DNA of 19,514 bases. Source: an uncultured Oscillibacter sp. Its GTDB lineage: Bacteria; Bacillota_A; Clostridia; Oscillospirales; Oscillospiraceae. The position numbers were made by a program, and so were the translations under genes. The notes under the pieces were generated by a model. It searched no databases. It worked only from the letters and a program-made list of their open reading frames with translations, and was not told where the DNA came from. Where the stretch lies: positions 1-19,514 of the forward strand of contig CABQCB010000006.1 in NCBI GenBank assembly GCA_902462475.1, in the 5' to 3' direction. Shown piece by piece: positions 7,459-15,015 of the stretch (the first letter of the stretch is position 1; the number at the start of each line of letters is the position of its first letter).

Positions 7459-7487
7459 TTGTAAGAGTACGGGGGATGGAGTACAAT
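7459..7487 (+). promoter_or_regulatory. Promoter of the flavin-reductase-like gene
   Basis: A -35 TTGTAA (7459-7464), 17-bp spacer and -10 TACAAT (7482-7487). GAGTAC occurs twice (7465-7470 and 7479-7484), just inside the -35 and overlapping the -10, and could be a regulator site. The leader to the ATG at 7606 would be about 110 nt. Confidence 0.55.
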
Positions 7488-7605
7488 CGATCGTGTATCA
7501 GGCGGCCATGAAGTCAGGAAGGGAGCGTCGGAGCCATTGGCCACGCTGCTTTGTGACTTTTGCGCCGGAATGAAATCAGTTTCCGGGAAACAGGAGGTAT
7601 TTGCA

Positions 7606-8166
7606 ATGCGTAAGAATTTTGGAGCCAAGCCCTGGACCTATCCGCAGCCGGTGTTCATCCTGGCCACTTATGGAGAAGACGGCACGGCGGACGCCATGAA
7701 TGCAGCCTGGGGCGGCATCAGCGATGACAAGGAGCTGTCCATGTGCATCAGCGCCGAGCACAAGACCACCGCCAATATTCTGGCCCGGAAGGCGTTCACC
7801 GTCAGCATGGCGACGGCGGAGCAGATGGTCCCCTGCGATTACGTGGGCATCGAGTCCGGCAACCGTGTGGCCAACAAACTGGAAAAGGCGGGCTGGCACA
7901 CCACGAAATCGGAATTTGTGGATGCGCCTTTGATCGACGAGCTGCCCATGGCGGTGGAGTGCCGCCTGGTGAGCTACGATCCGGAGAGCTGCCGCCTAGT
8001 GGGCGAGATCGTCAATGTCAGCGCGGACGAGTCTGTGCTGGATAAAGACGGCAAGATCGACCCAGACAAGCTCCGGCCTATCGTCTTTGACCCCGTGCAC
8101 AATGCCTATCGCGTTCTGGGCGAAAAGGTGGGCAACGCCTTCCGGGATGGCGCGGAGCTGAAGTAA
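7606..8166 (+). CDS. Flavin-reductase-like FMN-binding protein
   Basis: A 186-residue FMN-binding split-barrel protein of the flavin reductase/DIM6-NTAB group. The start has the usual layout: PQPVFILATYGEDGTADAMN (13-32), followed by a serine-containing beta strand (ELSMCISAEHKTTANIL) that binds the FMN phosphate. The end (FDPVHNAYRVLGEKVGNAF) is typical of the small anaerobe versions. I chose the ATG at 7606 for its AGGAGG site and because the protein then begins at the conserved region; the open frame starts 23 codons earlier. It has its own promoter after the operon terminator but probably supports the same redox chemistry by supplying or using reduced flavin. Confidence 0.9.
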   Translation: MRKNFGAKPWTYPQPVFILATYGEDGTADAMNAAWGGISDDKELSMCISAEHKTTANILARKAFTVSMATAEQMVPCDYVGIESGNRVANKLEKAGWHTTKSEFVDAPLIDELPMAVECRLVSYDPESCRLVGEIVNVSADESVLDKDGKIDPDKLRPIVFDPVHNAYRVLGEKVGNAFRDGAELK

Positions 8167-8184
8167 GAACAGAAGAGACGCCAT

Positions 8185-8236
8185 AAAACACCGGATGGAC
8201 TTTCCAAATTGCAGGAAAGTCCATCCGGTGTTTTTT
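8185..8236. terminator. Bidirectional terminator between convergent genes
   Basis: A perfect 21-bp stem (8185-8205 with 8214-8234) with an 8-base loop. It has a T6 run on the plus side and an A-rich 5' side, so it can stop transcripts of the flavin-reductase gene and of the M20 peptidase operon. The remaining bases to 8276 show nothing else. Confidence 0.92.
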
Positions 8237-8276
8237 CAGTTCCGGCGGCGCTGCCGGAATGCTTGGGTGCGATTGG

Positions 8277-9680
8277 TCAGGGCTGCACCGCGGTGTGTTC
8301 CATAAGACGGATCAGTGCCCGGATGCCCTGGGTATAGGCCCGGACGGAGATGCGCTCGTCGGTACCGTGGACGCCCCTGGCCGCATCCTCCGGAGAAGCC
8401 AGGAAGGGACTATAACGAAGGCAGGTGTCGCAGACGATCTCGTAGCAGTGGGCATCCGTGGCGCCTGCGGTCAGCGACGGCAAAAACACCACGTCCCGGA
8501 AGTAGCGGCGCATAGTCTCCACCAGTCGGGCATAGCCATATCCGTCGGAGCGGGCGGTGGCGGAGGGATCGTTTGCCTGGAGGAACCGCAGCTCCACGCT
8601 CTTATCCGCCACAGCCTGACGCACATGGGACAGGACCTGCTCCGCCGTCTCTCCCTCCGCGATGCGGAAATTCACCACGGCGCTCATATCCTGGGGCATG
8701 ACATTGCAGGCGGCGCTGCTGCCGCGAATGACGGTGGGGGCGATGGTGGTGGTGACGAACGGGAACAGCGCCCGGGTCTCATAGCAGTATCGGGCGATGG
8801 CATCGGCGTTTTGGTCCACATCCTGCACCAATGTTTTGAGGGGTTCCTCCGTCACATAAGGGGCGATGGCCCGGAAGGCGCCTGCCATGACCGGCGTCAG
8901 GCGGACGGGGAAAGGATGCTCCACGATGCGGGCAATGGCCTGGCTGATGCGGCCCAGAGACGTCCCGCCGAAGGGTCGGCTGGAGTGGCCGCCCGGGCTG
9001 CGGACGGTCAGCTCCAGGTCGGCGTATCCCTTTTCCATCAGCTCCACAGGGGCGATATACGTCCCGGGCGCACCGTAGGCATCGCCGCTTTCGATGGTGC
9101 AGCTGCCCTCATCCAGAACAAATTCCAGCTGTATGCCCCGGCTTTGCAGGGTCTCGGCGATGGTTTTGGCACCCAGATTCAGCGTCTCCTCATCGTCGCC
9201 GAAGGCAAGATACACCGTGCGGCGCAAGCGCTGGCCGTGGGAGAGAAGGTACTCCGCCGCCTCCAGGCAGCCGAACACCTGGTTTTTGATGTCCAGCGTG
9301 CCCCGGCCCCAGATGTAGCCCTGGGCGATGGCACCGGAGAAGGCGGGATAGGTCCAGTCCTCCTCTGTACCCTCCACCACCGGCACTACATCCTGGTGGG
9401 ACATGAACAGGCAAGGCCGCAGGCCCGGGTCGCTGCCGGGCAGTGTGATGAGCAGGGAGCGCTGTCCCAGCACCTCCATGGTGCCCGCAGCCATCACATG
9501 GGGATAGCCGGAGCGGATCAGCGCGTGAAGCTGGTCAAAAGGACCGTAGTCCGTCAGGCTGTGGTCGGCGCAGTTGATGGTTTTGCATTGGATGGCCCGG
9601 CTCAGGCGCTCCGCGGCGCCCTGGCCGTCCAGGTCGGGATAATCGTGCTCGTGGTCAAAAAATGTATCAATGGATCTCAT
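8277..9680 (-). CDS. M20-family metallopeptidase (CPS1/PM20D1-like)
   Basis: A 467-residue di-zinc hydrolase of the M20 family. Likely residues are H95 and D97 (MSHQDVVP), D130 bridging the metals ([11 protein letters not shown]), E164 as general base and E165 as ligand (GDDEET), D190 (VLDEG) and H411 (GATDAHCYE). A dimerisation domain sits at about 215-330. Length and the GRGTLDIK motif resemble the carboxypeptidase S/PM20D1 branch, which cleaves C-terminal residues from small peptides or N-acyl amino acids. No signal peptide is seen, so it is cytoplasmic. Its ATG overlaps the stop of the ABC ATPase gene (ATGA), so it is the last gene of the lysine-riboswitch operon. I infer that it frees lysine from an imported peptide or conjugate. 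Confidence 0.92.
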   Translation of the reverse strand: MRSIDTFFDHEHDYPDLDGQGAAERLSRAIQCKTINCADHSLTDYGPFDQLHALIRSGYPHVMAAGTMEVLGQRSLLITLPGSDPGLRPCLFMSHQDVVPVVEGTEEDWTYPAFSGAIAQGYIWGRGTLDIKNQVFGCLEAAEYLLSHGQRLRRTVYLAFGDDEETLNLGAKTIAETLQSRGIQLEFVLDEGSCTIESGDAYGAPGTYIAPVELMEKGYADLELTVRSPGGHSSRPFGGTSLGRISQAIARIVEHPFPVRLTPVMAGAFRAIAPYVTEEPLKTLVQDVDQNADAIARYCYETRALFPFVTTTIAPTVIRGSSAACNVMPQDMSAVVNFRIAEGETAEQVLSHVRQAVADKSVELRFLQANDPSATARSDGYGYARLVETMRRYFRDVVFLPSLTAGATDAHCYEIVCDTCLRYSPFLASPEDAARGVHGTDERISVRAYTQGIRALIRLMEHTAVQP

Positions 9681-10423
9681 AAACCTTTATCCTCCAAGTA
9701 ACGGCTGAGAAATTCCCGGGTACGGGACTCCCTAGGGGCTCCGAACAGCTGGGCAGGGGGACCCTGCTCGAGAATGACGCCCTGGTCCATGAATACCACC
9801 CGGTCGCTGACCTCCTTGGCGAAGGCCATCTCGTGGGTGACCACCACCATGGTCATTCCCTCCTTGGCCAGGGCTTTCATCACATCCAGTACCTCGCCCA
9901 CGATCTCCGGATCCAATGCGGAGGTGGGCTCGTCAAAGAGCATGATCTCCGGCTCCATGCAAAGCGCCCGGGCGATGGCCACCCGCTGCTTCTGGCCGCC
10001 GGAGAGCCGGCGGGAGTCGGCGTGGATAAAGCTGCCCAGGCCCACCGCTTTCAGGTGGCGGATGGCGGTCTCCTCCGCCTGGGCCTTGGGGATGTGCCGG
10101 ACGGACATGGGCGCCATGGTGCAGTTGTCCAGCACATTTTTGTTGTTGAAGAGGTTGAAGGTCTGAAAGACCATGCCGATCTTCTGGCGCAGGGCATCCA
10201 GATCGGTGTCCAGGTCGGTCAGGTCCTGGCCGTCGAACCAGATGTGGCCGCAGTCGGGCTCCTCCAGCAGATTCAGACAGCGCAGCAGGGTGGATTTGCC
10301 GGAGCCGGAGGCGCCGATGATGCACACCACCTCGCCTTTGTGCACGTCCAGATCGATGCCCTTGAGGACTTTCAATGGGCCGAAGGACTTTTCCAGCCCC
10401 CGGATGGAGAGAATCGGTTCCAT
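9677..10423 (-). CDS. Polar amino acid ABC transporter ATP-binding protein
   Basis: A 248-residue ATPase of the GlnQ/HisP type that powers uptake through the adjacent permease. Visible parts are Walker [10 protein letters not shown] (37-45), Q-loop Q87, signature LSGGQKQR (140-147), Walker [10 protein letters not shown] (160-168), D-loop and switch H197. Length is normal for the family. The ATG at 10423 is preferred over the GTG two codons earlier because AAGGAGG lies five bases upstream of it and overlaps that GTG. It lies 10 nt after the permease stop and overlaps the peptidase start. By the riboswitch upstream of the operon the substrate is probably lysine. Confidence 0.95.
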   Translation of the reverse strand: MEPILSIRGLEKSFGPLKVLKGIDLDVHKGEVVCIIGASGSGKSTLLRCLNLLEEPDCGHIWFDGQDLTDLDTDLDALRQKIGMVFQTFNLFNNKNVLDNCTMAPMSVRHIPKAQAEETAIRHLKAVGLGSFIHADSRRLSGGQKQRVAIARALCMEPEIMLFDEPTSALDPEIVGEVLDVMKALAKEGMTMVVVTHEMAFAKEVSDRVVFMDQGVILEQGPPAQLFGAPRESRTREFLSRYLEDKGL

Positions 10424-10433
10424 AGGCACCTCC

Positions 10434-11636
10434 TTAGTTGGAACTGGGGATCCCGCGATAGGTGCTCAGACTCAGCTTGCGGGAGAGCTTGTTCAAAAGG
10501 GCACTGATGCAGCAGGTCAGGATCAGGTAGATCACGGCGGCCGTCACATAGTTGGGCAGGTACTTGTAGTAGATGCCTGCCACGCTGCTGGCCGCGTACA
10601 TCAGCTCCACCACACCGATGACATTGAGCACGGAGGAGTCCTTGATGTTGATGATCATCTCGTTGCCGATGGCGGGGATGGAATTTTTCAGAGCCTGGGG
10701 GAAGACCACCTTCATCATGGTCTGCCAAGCGCTCATGCCCAGAGAGCGGGCGGCCTCCGTCTGCCCGGCGTCAATGGACTCCACGCCGCCCCGCAGCACC
10801 TCGGAGAGGTAGGCGGCGGAGTTGAGGGAGACGGTGGTGAGGCCCGCGATGTAGAAGCTCCAGATGGTGTTGATCTCCGTGACGGACAAGCTGGTGTGAT
10901 CGGTGAAAAGGCCGAAGCCCGCGTAGTAGATGATGCAGGCCTGGAGCATCATGGGCGTGCCCCGGACCACTGTCACATACAGCAGGGAAAAGCGGCTGCA
11001 CACCACCTTGAGGAATTTGATGTGATCCCGGTCCCGCCGGCCCGGCTTCTGGATACGCAGGAACACCAGTCCCACTGCCAGAAGGAAGCCGAAGATGGTG
11101 CCGAAGAACGCCAGACGCAGTGTGGTCCAGAGTCCCGTGAGGAACAGCGATTTGCTGTTATAGAGCATGTACACCATGGACTGGAAGAAGGGGGTCGGCG
11201 CGCTGTCCATTCCGGTGACCTCGGTGACCACCTGGAGAAGTACATGGATCCGGTCCGCCGCGAAGAGGGCGAACACGGCCCACACCACATAGGATCCGTA
11301 CCGGGCTGCCCGGCGGGCGGCGGTGGTGCAGAACCGGGAGCGGCTGCGGTAGGTCCGGCCCAGGCGGAGCTTATCGGCCAAGGCTGCCAGGGCCGCCAGA
11401 GCGAAGAGCGCGCACAGCGCAAGGGAAGCATAGACCGCCGGCAAAGAGGCGAGGAAGAAGCCGCAGCGACTGGAACAGCGCCAGATCAGGACACACAGCG
11501 CGCACAGCACACAGCCGGAGAGATAGACATAGGGGTGGTCCGCCGAGACAAACCGGACCAGGCGCCGTCCCTTGTCCGCAAACCACTTTCCTGTGTCTGC
11601 GGGCACGGCGCACAGCAATGCAAGAAATCCGTTCAT
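10434..11636 (-). CDS. Polar amino acid ABC permease with extra N-terminal membrane region
   Basis: A 400-residue inner-membrane permease of the HisMQ type. The C-terminal part (about 160-400) is the standard domain, with its EAA loop [20 protein letters not shown] (279-298) that contacts the ATPase. Normal permeases of this kind have about 220-250 residues. Here about 150 residues precede the domain and carry around three or four extra membrane helices (37-51, within 57-87, 112-135) with basic loops. The ATG at 11636 is seven bases after the binding-protein stop and lacks a clear ribosome site, so translation is probably coupled. A shorter start at M143 is possible but also lacks a clear site. 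Confidence 0.9.
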   Translation of the reverse strand: MNGFLALLCAVPADTGKWFADKGRRLVRFVSADHPYVYLSGCVLCALCVLIWRCSSRCGFFLASLPAVYASLALCALFALAALAALADKLRLGRTYRSRSRFCTTAARRAARYGSYVVWAVFALFAADRIHVLLQVVTEVTGMDSAPTPFFQSMVYMLYNSKSLFLTGLWTTLRLAFFGTIFGFLLAVGLVFLRIQKPGRRDRDHIKFLKVVCSRFSLLYVTVVRGTPMMLQACIIYYAGFGLFTDHTSLSVTEINTIWSFYIAGLTTVSLNSAAYLSEVLRGGVESIDAGQTEAARSLGMSAWQTMMKVVFPQALKNSIPAIGNEMIINIKDSSVLNVIGVVELMYAASSVAGIYYKYLPNYVTAAVIYLILTCCISALLNKLSRKLSLSTYRGIPSSN

Positions 11637-11642
11637 GGCGCG

Positions 11643-12521
11643 TTACTTGGGCTGGCGCTCACAGGCGGCGTTGAAGATCTCCGTGCGGGTCTCGTCATCC
11701 AGCGTGGCCAGAGCGGCGTTGACCTGCTCCAGAAGCTCCGTGTCATCCTTCCGCAGGCCTACGCAGGAGCCGTTGAAGCCCAGGTCGAAGCCCTGGCCGT
11801 CGGCAAACTCGATGACCTTAAAGGTGGGATTGGCGGCAAGGTAGCCCGGGGTGTTCTCCATATTCACCACGATGGCATCGCAGGTTCCCTGGGCCAGGCG
11901 GGAGATCTGGTTGGGCACGCTGTCCACGGCGGGCAGGTGGTTGACGCCTTCAATCTGGTCGATGACGGTATCCAGCATGGTGTCCTTCTGGCCCAGTACG
12001 CTGGCACCGGAGAAATCCTGGATGGAGGTGGCGTCGGCGTAGGGGGAGTCGCCGTTGACCATGAGGCCGTACTCCGTGAGCTTATAGGGGTCGCTGAAAT
12101 TGATGGACTCCCGGCGTTCGGCGGTGTCGGCCATGCCGGCGATGATCATATCGATCTGGCCGGCGTTCAGCGCCTCGATCAGGCCGGACCAGGCCAGCTT
12201 GACGATGACCAGCTCCGCGCCCAGCTCATCGGCGATGTGGCGGGCGATCTGCACGTCGTTGCCGTCGGCGTAGAAGCCGGGCAGGTTCTCGATGGGGACA
12301 TTGTAGTCGCTCTGGGTGTCCTCCTGCCAGTTGTTGGGAGCGTAAGCGCACTCCATGCCCACCCGGATCACGGTGGGAGTTTCTCCGGTCCCGGCGGCTT
12401 CAGCGCTCCCGGCGGCATCGGGCTGTTCCTGGGCGGACGGGGTCTCCTGCGCGCCGCAGGCGGCCAGGCTCAGCGTCATGACCAGCGTCAGCAGCAGGGC
12501 AAACAATCTTCTCTTCTTCAT
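11643..12521 (-). CDS. Amino acid ABC transporter substrate-binding lipoprotein
   Basis: A 292-residue lipoprotein that captures the amino acid outside the membrane. The signal peptide MKKRRLFALLLTLVMTLSLA ends before C22 (lipobox LAAC), followed by a Gln/Ala/Glu/Pro-rich linker. The type 3 solute-binding domain starts near residue 45 (IRVGMECAYAPNNW) and contains GFYADGNDVQIARHIA, GQIDMIIAGMADTAERRESI and FSDPYKLTEYGLMV, all typical of polar amino acid receptors. The ATG at 12521 is chosen because the signal peptide starts there and AAAGGA lies upstream; the open frame extends upstream into the terminator hairpin. Lysine is the likely ligand because of the riboswitch, not from the binding residues. 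Confidence 0.95.
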   Translation of the reverse strand: MKKRRLFALLLTLVMTLSLAACGAQETPSAQEQPDAAGSAEAAGTGETPTVIRVGMECAYAPNNWQEDTQSDYNVPIENLPGFYADGNDVQIARHIADELGAELVIVKLAWSGLIEALNAGQIDMIIAGMADTAERRESINFSDPYKLTEYGLMVNGDSPYADATSIQDFSGASVLGQKDTMLDTVIDQIEGVNHLPAVDSVPNQISRLAQGTCDAIVVNMENTPGYLAANPTFKVIEFADGQGFDLGFNGSCVGLRKDDTELLEQVNAALATLDDETRTEIFNAACERQPK

Positions 12522-12547
12522 GGGGATCATCCTTTCTCTGTTTGTAT

Positions 12548-12586
12548 AAAAAAACAGCCATGGATACAGTGAAGCATCCACGGCTG
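12548..12586 (-). terminator. Regulatory terminator of the lysine riboswitch
   Basis: On the minus strand an 11-bp stem with one G-U pair (12586-12576 with 12565-12555) and a 10-base loop is followed by seven T. It lies between the aptamer and the binding-protein gene, as expected for premature termination when lysine is bound. Confidence 0.88.
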
Positions 12587-12627
12587 GCATTGAAGGATAC
12601 AATTCCCCCACAAAGGAGGCAATTGGC

Positions 12628-12792
12628 CAATGATAGCGCTCCACATCTGTGACAGTCCGCCGGATGTTCTCCGTCGGCCCAGCAGCGCATGCTCAGGCGG
12701 CATGCCCCACTTCGGCGGCGGACCCTTTCCTCTCCCGGAGTGCCTGCTCCGTCAGGGGGAGAGTACTGATGTACACCGCGCCTCTACCATTG
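12628..12792 (-). promoter_or_regulatory. Lysine riboswitch (L-box) aptamer
   Basis: The minus strand carries the L-box consensus in order: GGTAGAGGCGCGG (12788-12776), AGTA (12767-12764), GCCGAAG (12716-12710), GCTGG (12683-12679) and ACTGTCA (12656-12650). Closing helix P1 pairs 12792-12784 with 12636-12628 (nine pairs, one G-U). Further helices are visible: CTCTCCC with GGGAGAG, GTCCGCCG with CGGCGGAC, and GCATGC with GCATGC. This riboswitch class binds lysine and lowers expression of lysine synthesis or import genes. Here it controls the ABC transporter-peptidase operon through the terminator at 12548-12586. CATTG in the 3' P1 strand can pair with CAATG just upstream of the terminator, a possible antiterminator. 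Confidence 0.95.
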
Positions 12793-12840
12793 TCTCGGCC
12801 CCGGATCGGGCCGAAGCAACTTTGTGAAATTGTTTTGCAC

Positions 12841-12869
12841 AGAATAACCTTTCCGACGTCGGTTGTCAA
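12841..12869 (-). promoter_or_regulatory. Promoter of the lysine riboswitch operon
   Basis: Minus strand: consensus -35 TTGACA (12869-12864), 17-bp spacer and -10 TATTCT (12846-12841), giving a start near 12834 and about 40 nt before P1. The spacer contains the perfect palindrome CCGACGTCGG (12853-12862), a possible operator. A small hairpin (CGGCCC with GGGCCG) sits in the leader before P1. Confidence 0.8.
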
Positions 12870-12969
12870 GAGGGAATAAAAAATTTTTCCGGAACTGGTA
12901 AAAAATGCGAAAAATGAGTCTGTGTTTTTATGCACAACGCATGTAAATATTCTCTCTTGCCCTGTGGGC

Positions 12970-13446
12970 TCAGTCCCACTGGTTGAAGAGGATCTGCCCG
13001 ATGGTCTGCGGCTTCCAATCCCGGATCTGTGCCAGCTCCGCAGGACAAAGACGGCTCAAAACACCGGCCTCCGTGCAGCTTATGGACAAATCGCCGGGCT
13101 GCAGCAGACGGTATGGGGAAAGAAGCGGGCTTGCCGGAAAGGTGGGGGTATCCGCAAAGGCACCGGCAGAGAGGTCCGCTGATGCGGAAAAGGTGATGTA
13201 AGGGAAATAGGCGTTGCGCAGCAGGCAGCATGGCCCCGTCGGCAGCAGGAGCGCGCCCGCATAAAAATTTTTGCACAGCAGCGTTTCGTCCGTTTCCAGG
13301 ACTTTTCCGCCTGCCTCCCGGGCAAGGCTGTGACATAGTGTACGGAATTCCCGGGACGAGGCAGGCTGGATCCACGGTCCTCCGGGGCCGAAAAAGCCAG
13401 TGACGCCTGCGGGGAGCGGTACGAGCAAAGGGGGGAGCGTGTTCAT
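12970..13446 (-). CDS. Hypothetical protein ending in a TIGQILFNQWD motif
   Basis: A 158-residue protein that I do not recognise. It has no signal peptide or membrane helix, is rich in Pro, Leu and Cys (eight cysteines), and ends in WKPQTIGQILFNQWD, which resembles a C-terminal motif I have seen in uncharacterised clostridial proteins. It is probably soluble. The ATG at 13446 has AAGGAGG upstream and lies 13 nt after the stop of the YcxB-like gene, so it is the third gene of a small operon. No strong terminator follows, and transcripts may run on into the lysine riboswitch promoter region. Confidence 0.75.
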   Translation of the reverse strand: MNTLPPLLVPLPAGVTGFFGPGGPWIQPASSREFRTLCHSLAREAGGKVLETDETLLCKNFYAGALLLPTGPCCLLRNAYFPYITFSASADLSAGAFADTPTFPASPLLSPYRLLQPGDLSISCTEAGVLSRLCPAELAQIRDWKPQTIGQILFNQWD

Positions 13447-13459
13447 GGGCGGCCTCCTT

Positions 13460-14293
13460 TCAGGAGGACTGCCGGCATAGGAGGTCCGTCTGCTCCGAGC
13501 CCTCCGGCGCTTTAACGTTTGTATACAGAGTCTGCTGGCGGAGAAATTCCCGAAGCTGAGGGAACGTCCCGGTGACCAGATCTGCCTTCTGCAAAATCAT
13601 GGCTCTGTCGGAAACGATGAGGACCAGCAGGTCCTCCGTCTCCAGAGCAAACGTGATTTCGCCGTAGGGGACCTGATAGACAGCGTCTACCCCATCTGCC
13701 GTGATGGACATGCCGTCCTCGGAAAAGGTGACGCGCGCGGACTCCAGATCTGCCGCAGCTCTGTTTTGCAGCAGCCGGGCGGCTTCCCGCTCGTAGGGAG
13801 CGGATCTTTTCCGCCTGCTGGTCAGCAGCGCTGTCACGCCCACGGCGGCCTCGGCGATCCCGAACCACAGTACGGGGTCCGGAATGTCCGGGCTGCCCCA
13901 GGCACCCACGCACAGCAGCACGCCTATCAGGAGACTCAGGCTCCCCAGCAGGGTGGGCCGGCACGCCCAGAGGACCACGGTTGCCATGCTGAAAGCTGCC
14001 GCCCCCACCAGCATGGGAAGCAGCAGCTGCGCCGGGTCCATCAGACCAGGGACCAGCAGGATCAGACCCAGCAGCCAGTTGAGGAGCGACAGAATGGTCC
14101 GCCGCCGGCGCCTTTTTTGCCGCACAGCCTGCGGGCCTCTGTCCTTGCGGTTGAGCCGGTCCGCCAGCGCCCACAGCCGGGGGCACTTTTCCCGGGAAAC
14201 CAGCTCCACCCGCGTCTCCAGGGCGCGGGCCACCTGACAAAGCAGCCGGTCAGGGTCCGGCGGTGTGATCTGAAAGGAAAATGTCTGCTCCAT
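13460..14293 (-). CDS. Membrane protein with C-terminal YcxB-like domain
   Basis: A 277-residue integral membrane protein. The N-terminal 60 residues are hydrophilic and end in a run of Arg/Lys (59-65). Four membrane helices follow at about 66-83, 87-110, 114-132 and 141-158. Residues about 185-255 form a cytoplasmic beta-rich domain (ARVTFSEDGMSITADGVDAV, PYGEITFALETEDLLVLIVSDRAMIL) that resembles YcxB-like domains. The function of that family is unknown. AGGAGG precedes the ATG at 14293, 22 nt after the upstream stop. It is the middle gene of a three-gene operon of unknown purpose. Confidence 0.82.
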   Translation of the reverse strand: MEQTFSFQITPPDPDRLLCQVARALETRVELVSREKCPRLWALADRLNRKDRGPQAVRQKRRRRRTILSLLNWLLGLILLVPGLMDPAQLLLPMLVGAAAFSMATVVLWACRPTLLGSLSLLIGVLLCVGAWGSPDIPDPVLWFGIAEAAVGVTALLTSRRKRSAPYEREAARLLQNRAAADLESARVTFSEDGMSITADGVDAVYQVPYGEITFALETEDLLVLIVSDRAMILQKADLVTGTFPQLREFLRQQTLYTNVKAPEGSEQTDLLCRQSS

Positions 14294-14315
14294 AAAAAAC
14301 CTCCTGCTTTCGGAT

Positions 14316-14873
14316 TCAGGGCTGTTCGTCTTGCCAGCTTGCCGCTGCTTCTTCCCGGGTGGGGACGCGGGGCAGCAGGCAGGAAAAATCCTGGCCGAAC
14401 AGTGGGTGGGCCAGGCGGGTGAGCCATTGGGTCAGGATCTCCGGAGTGAGGGGCCGCTCTTCCGACAAAAAGATGACCGCGTAGCGCGGGGGAAGCGGCG
14501 GTGACTGCAGGGACAGCAGTGTGCCGCCAGGCGGCAGAGGCTGGTTGCAGAAGGAAAGACCCGGTGTGAAATTCCCGTAATACAGTGCGCCGATGAAAAA
14601 TTCTGCTTTTTCCTGTTCCAGTGCCTCCGCCCGGCGAAGGAACGCGGGATAGTCCGGGTGATCCGGCGGCATGAAATCCTGCTCTTGGATCATATGGCGC
14701 AGCTCGTGCAGGTTATAAAGATCGAAATGAAAAAACGGCATGCTGCCGGAGGCATCGTCTGAGAGTGTGCACTCCACCCAGTGAGGAGGAGAGAAATCTT
14801 CTTCGATGGAATAGGCGCACCACCAGTAATTCCAGTAATCCACCTGGATGTATTTGACAGGACCTTGGCGCAT
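14316..14873 (-). CDS. Hypothetical soluble protein, aromatic-rich
   Basis: A 185-residue protein without signal peptide or membrane helix that I do not recognise. The N-terminus is rich in Trp and Tyr (VDYWNYWWCAYSIEED), the middle is acidic and Pro-rich, and the C-terminus is helical. I chose the ATG at 14873 for the AAAAGGAGG site six bases upstream; another ATG six codons earlier lies before that site. It is the first gene of the three-gene operon and starts about 40 bases from the dyad at 14912-14930. It could be a cytoplasmic partner of the YcxB-like membrane protein, which is only a guess from position. Confidence 0.78.
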   Translation of the reverse strand: MRQGPVKYIQVDYWNYWWCAYSIEEDFSPPHWVECTLSDDASGSMPFFHFDLYNLHELRHMIQEQDFMPPDHPDYPAFLRRAEALEQEKAEFFIGALYYGNFTPGLSFCNQPLPPGGTLLSLQSPPLPPRYAVIFLSEERPLTPEILTQWLTRLAHPLFGQDFSCLLPRVPTREEAAASWQDEQP

Positions 14874-14890
14874 GAGACCTCCTTTTCGCA

Positions 14891-14930
14891 TTGACGGGGC
14901 GGGTAGATTTGTGCTATACCGAATATAGCA
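14891..14930 (+). promoter_or_regulatory. Intergenic promoter with dyad operator
   Basis: Plus strand: -35 TTGACG (14891-14896), 18-bp spacer, -10 TATACC (14915-14920), in front of the acetyltransferase at 15016. The perfect inverted repeat TGCTATA-N5-TATAGCA (14912-14930) covers the -10. On the minus strand the same dyad includes TATATT, a possible -10 for the gene starting at 14873. A CCGCC/GGCGG hairpin (14980-14994) lies in the leader. Confidence 0.45.
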
Positions 14931-15015
14931 TGGATGCCTGTGGTTTCCATGAAGTTTCCCTTAAGAATCCTAAAGAAAGCCGCCATAGAGGCGGTGGGCG
15001 GAAAGGTGGAGCATC

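Noticed and set aside
8259..9701. A 480-codon open frame on the plus strand
   Set aside because: Antisense shadow of the M20 peptidase gene, which has complete metal-ligand motifs; this frame has none.
10173..12572. A 799-codon open frame on the plus strand
   Set aside because: It lies opposite the ATPase, permease and binding-protein genes, all with clear family motifs. The protein is His/Gly/Gln/Val-rich low-complexity sequence without domains, typical of an antisense shadow in GC-rich DNA.
12628..12792. A T-box leader upstream of the amino acid transporter
   Set aside because: GGTAGAGGCGCGG slightly resembles a T-box core, but the order GCCGAAG, GCTGG, ACTGTCA and the P1 pairing match the lysine riboswitch, and no specifier loop or proper T-box sequence is seen.
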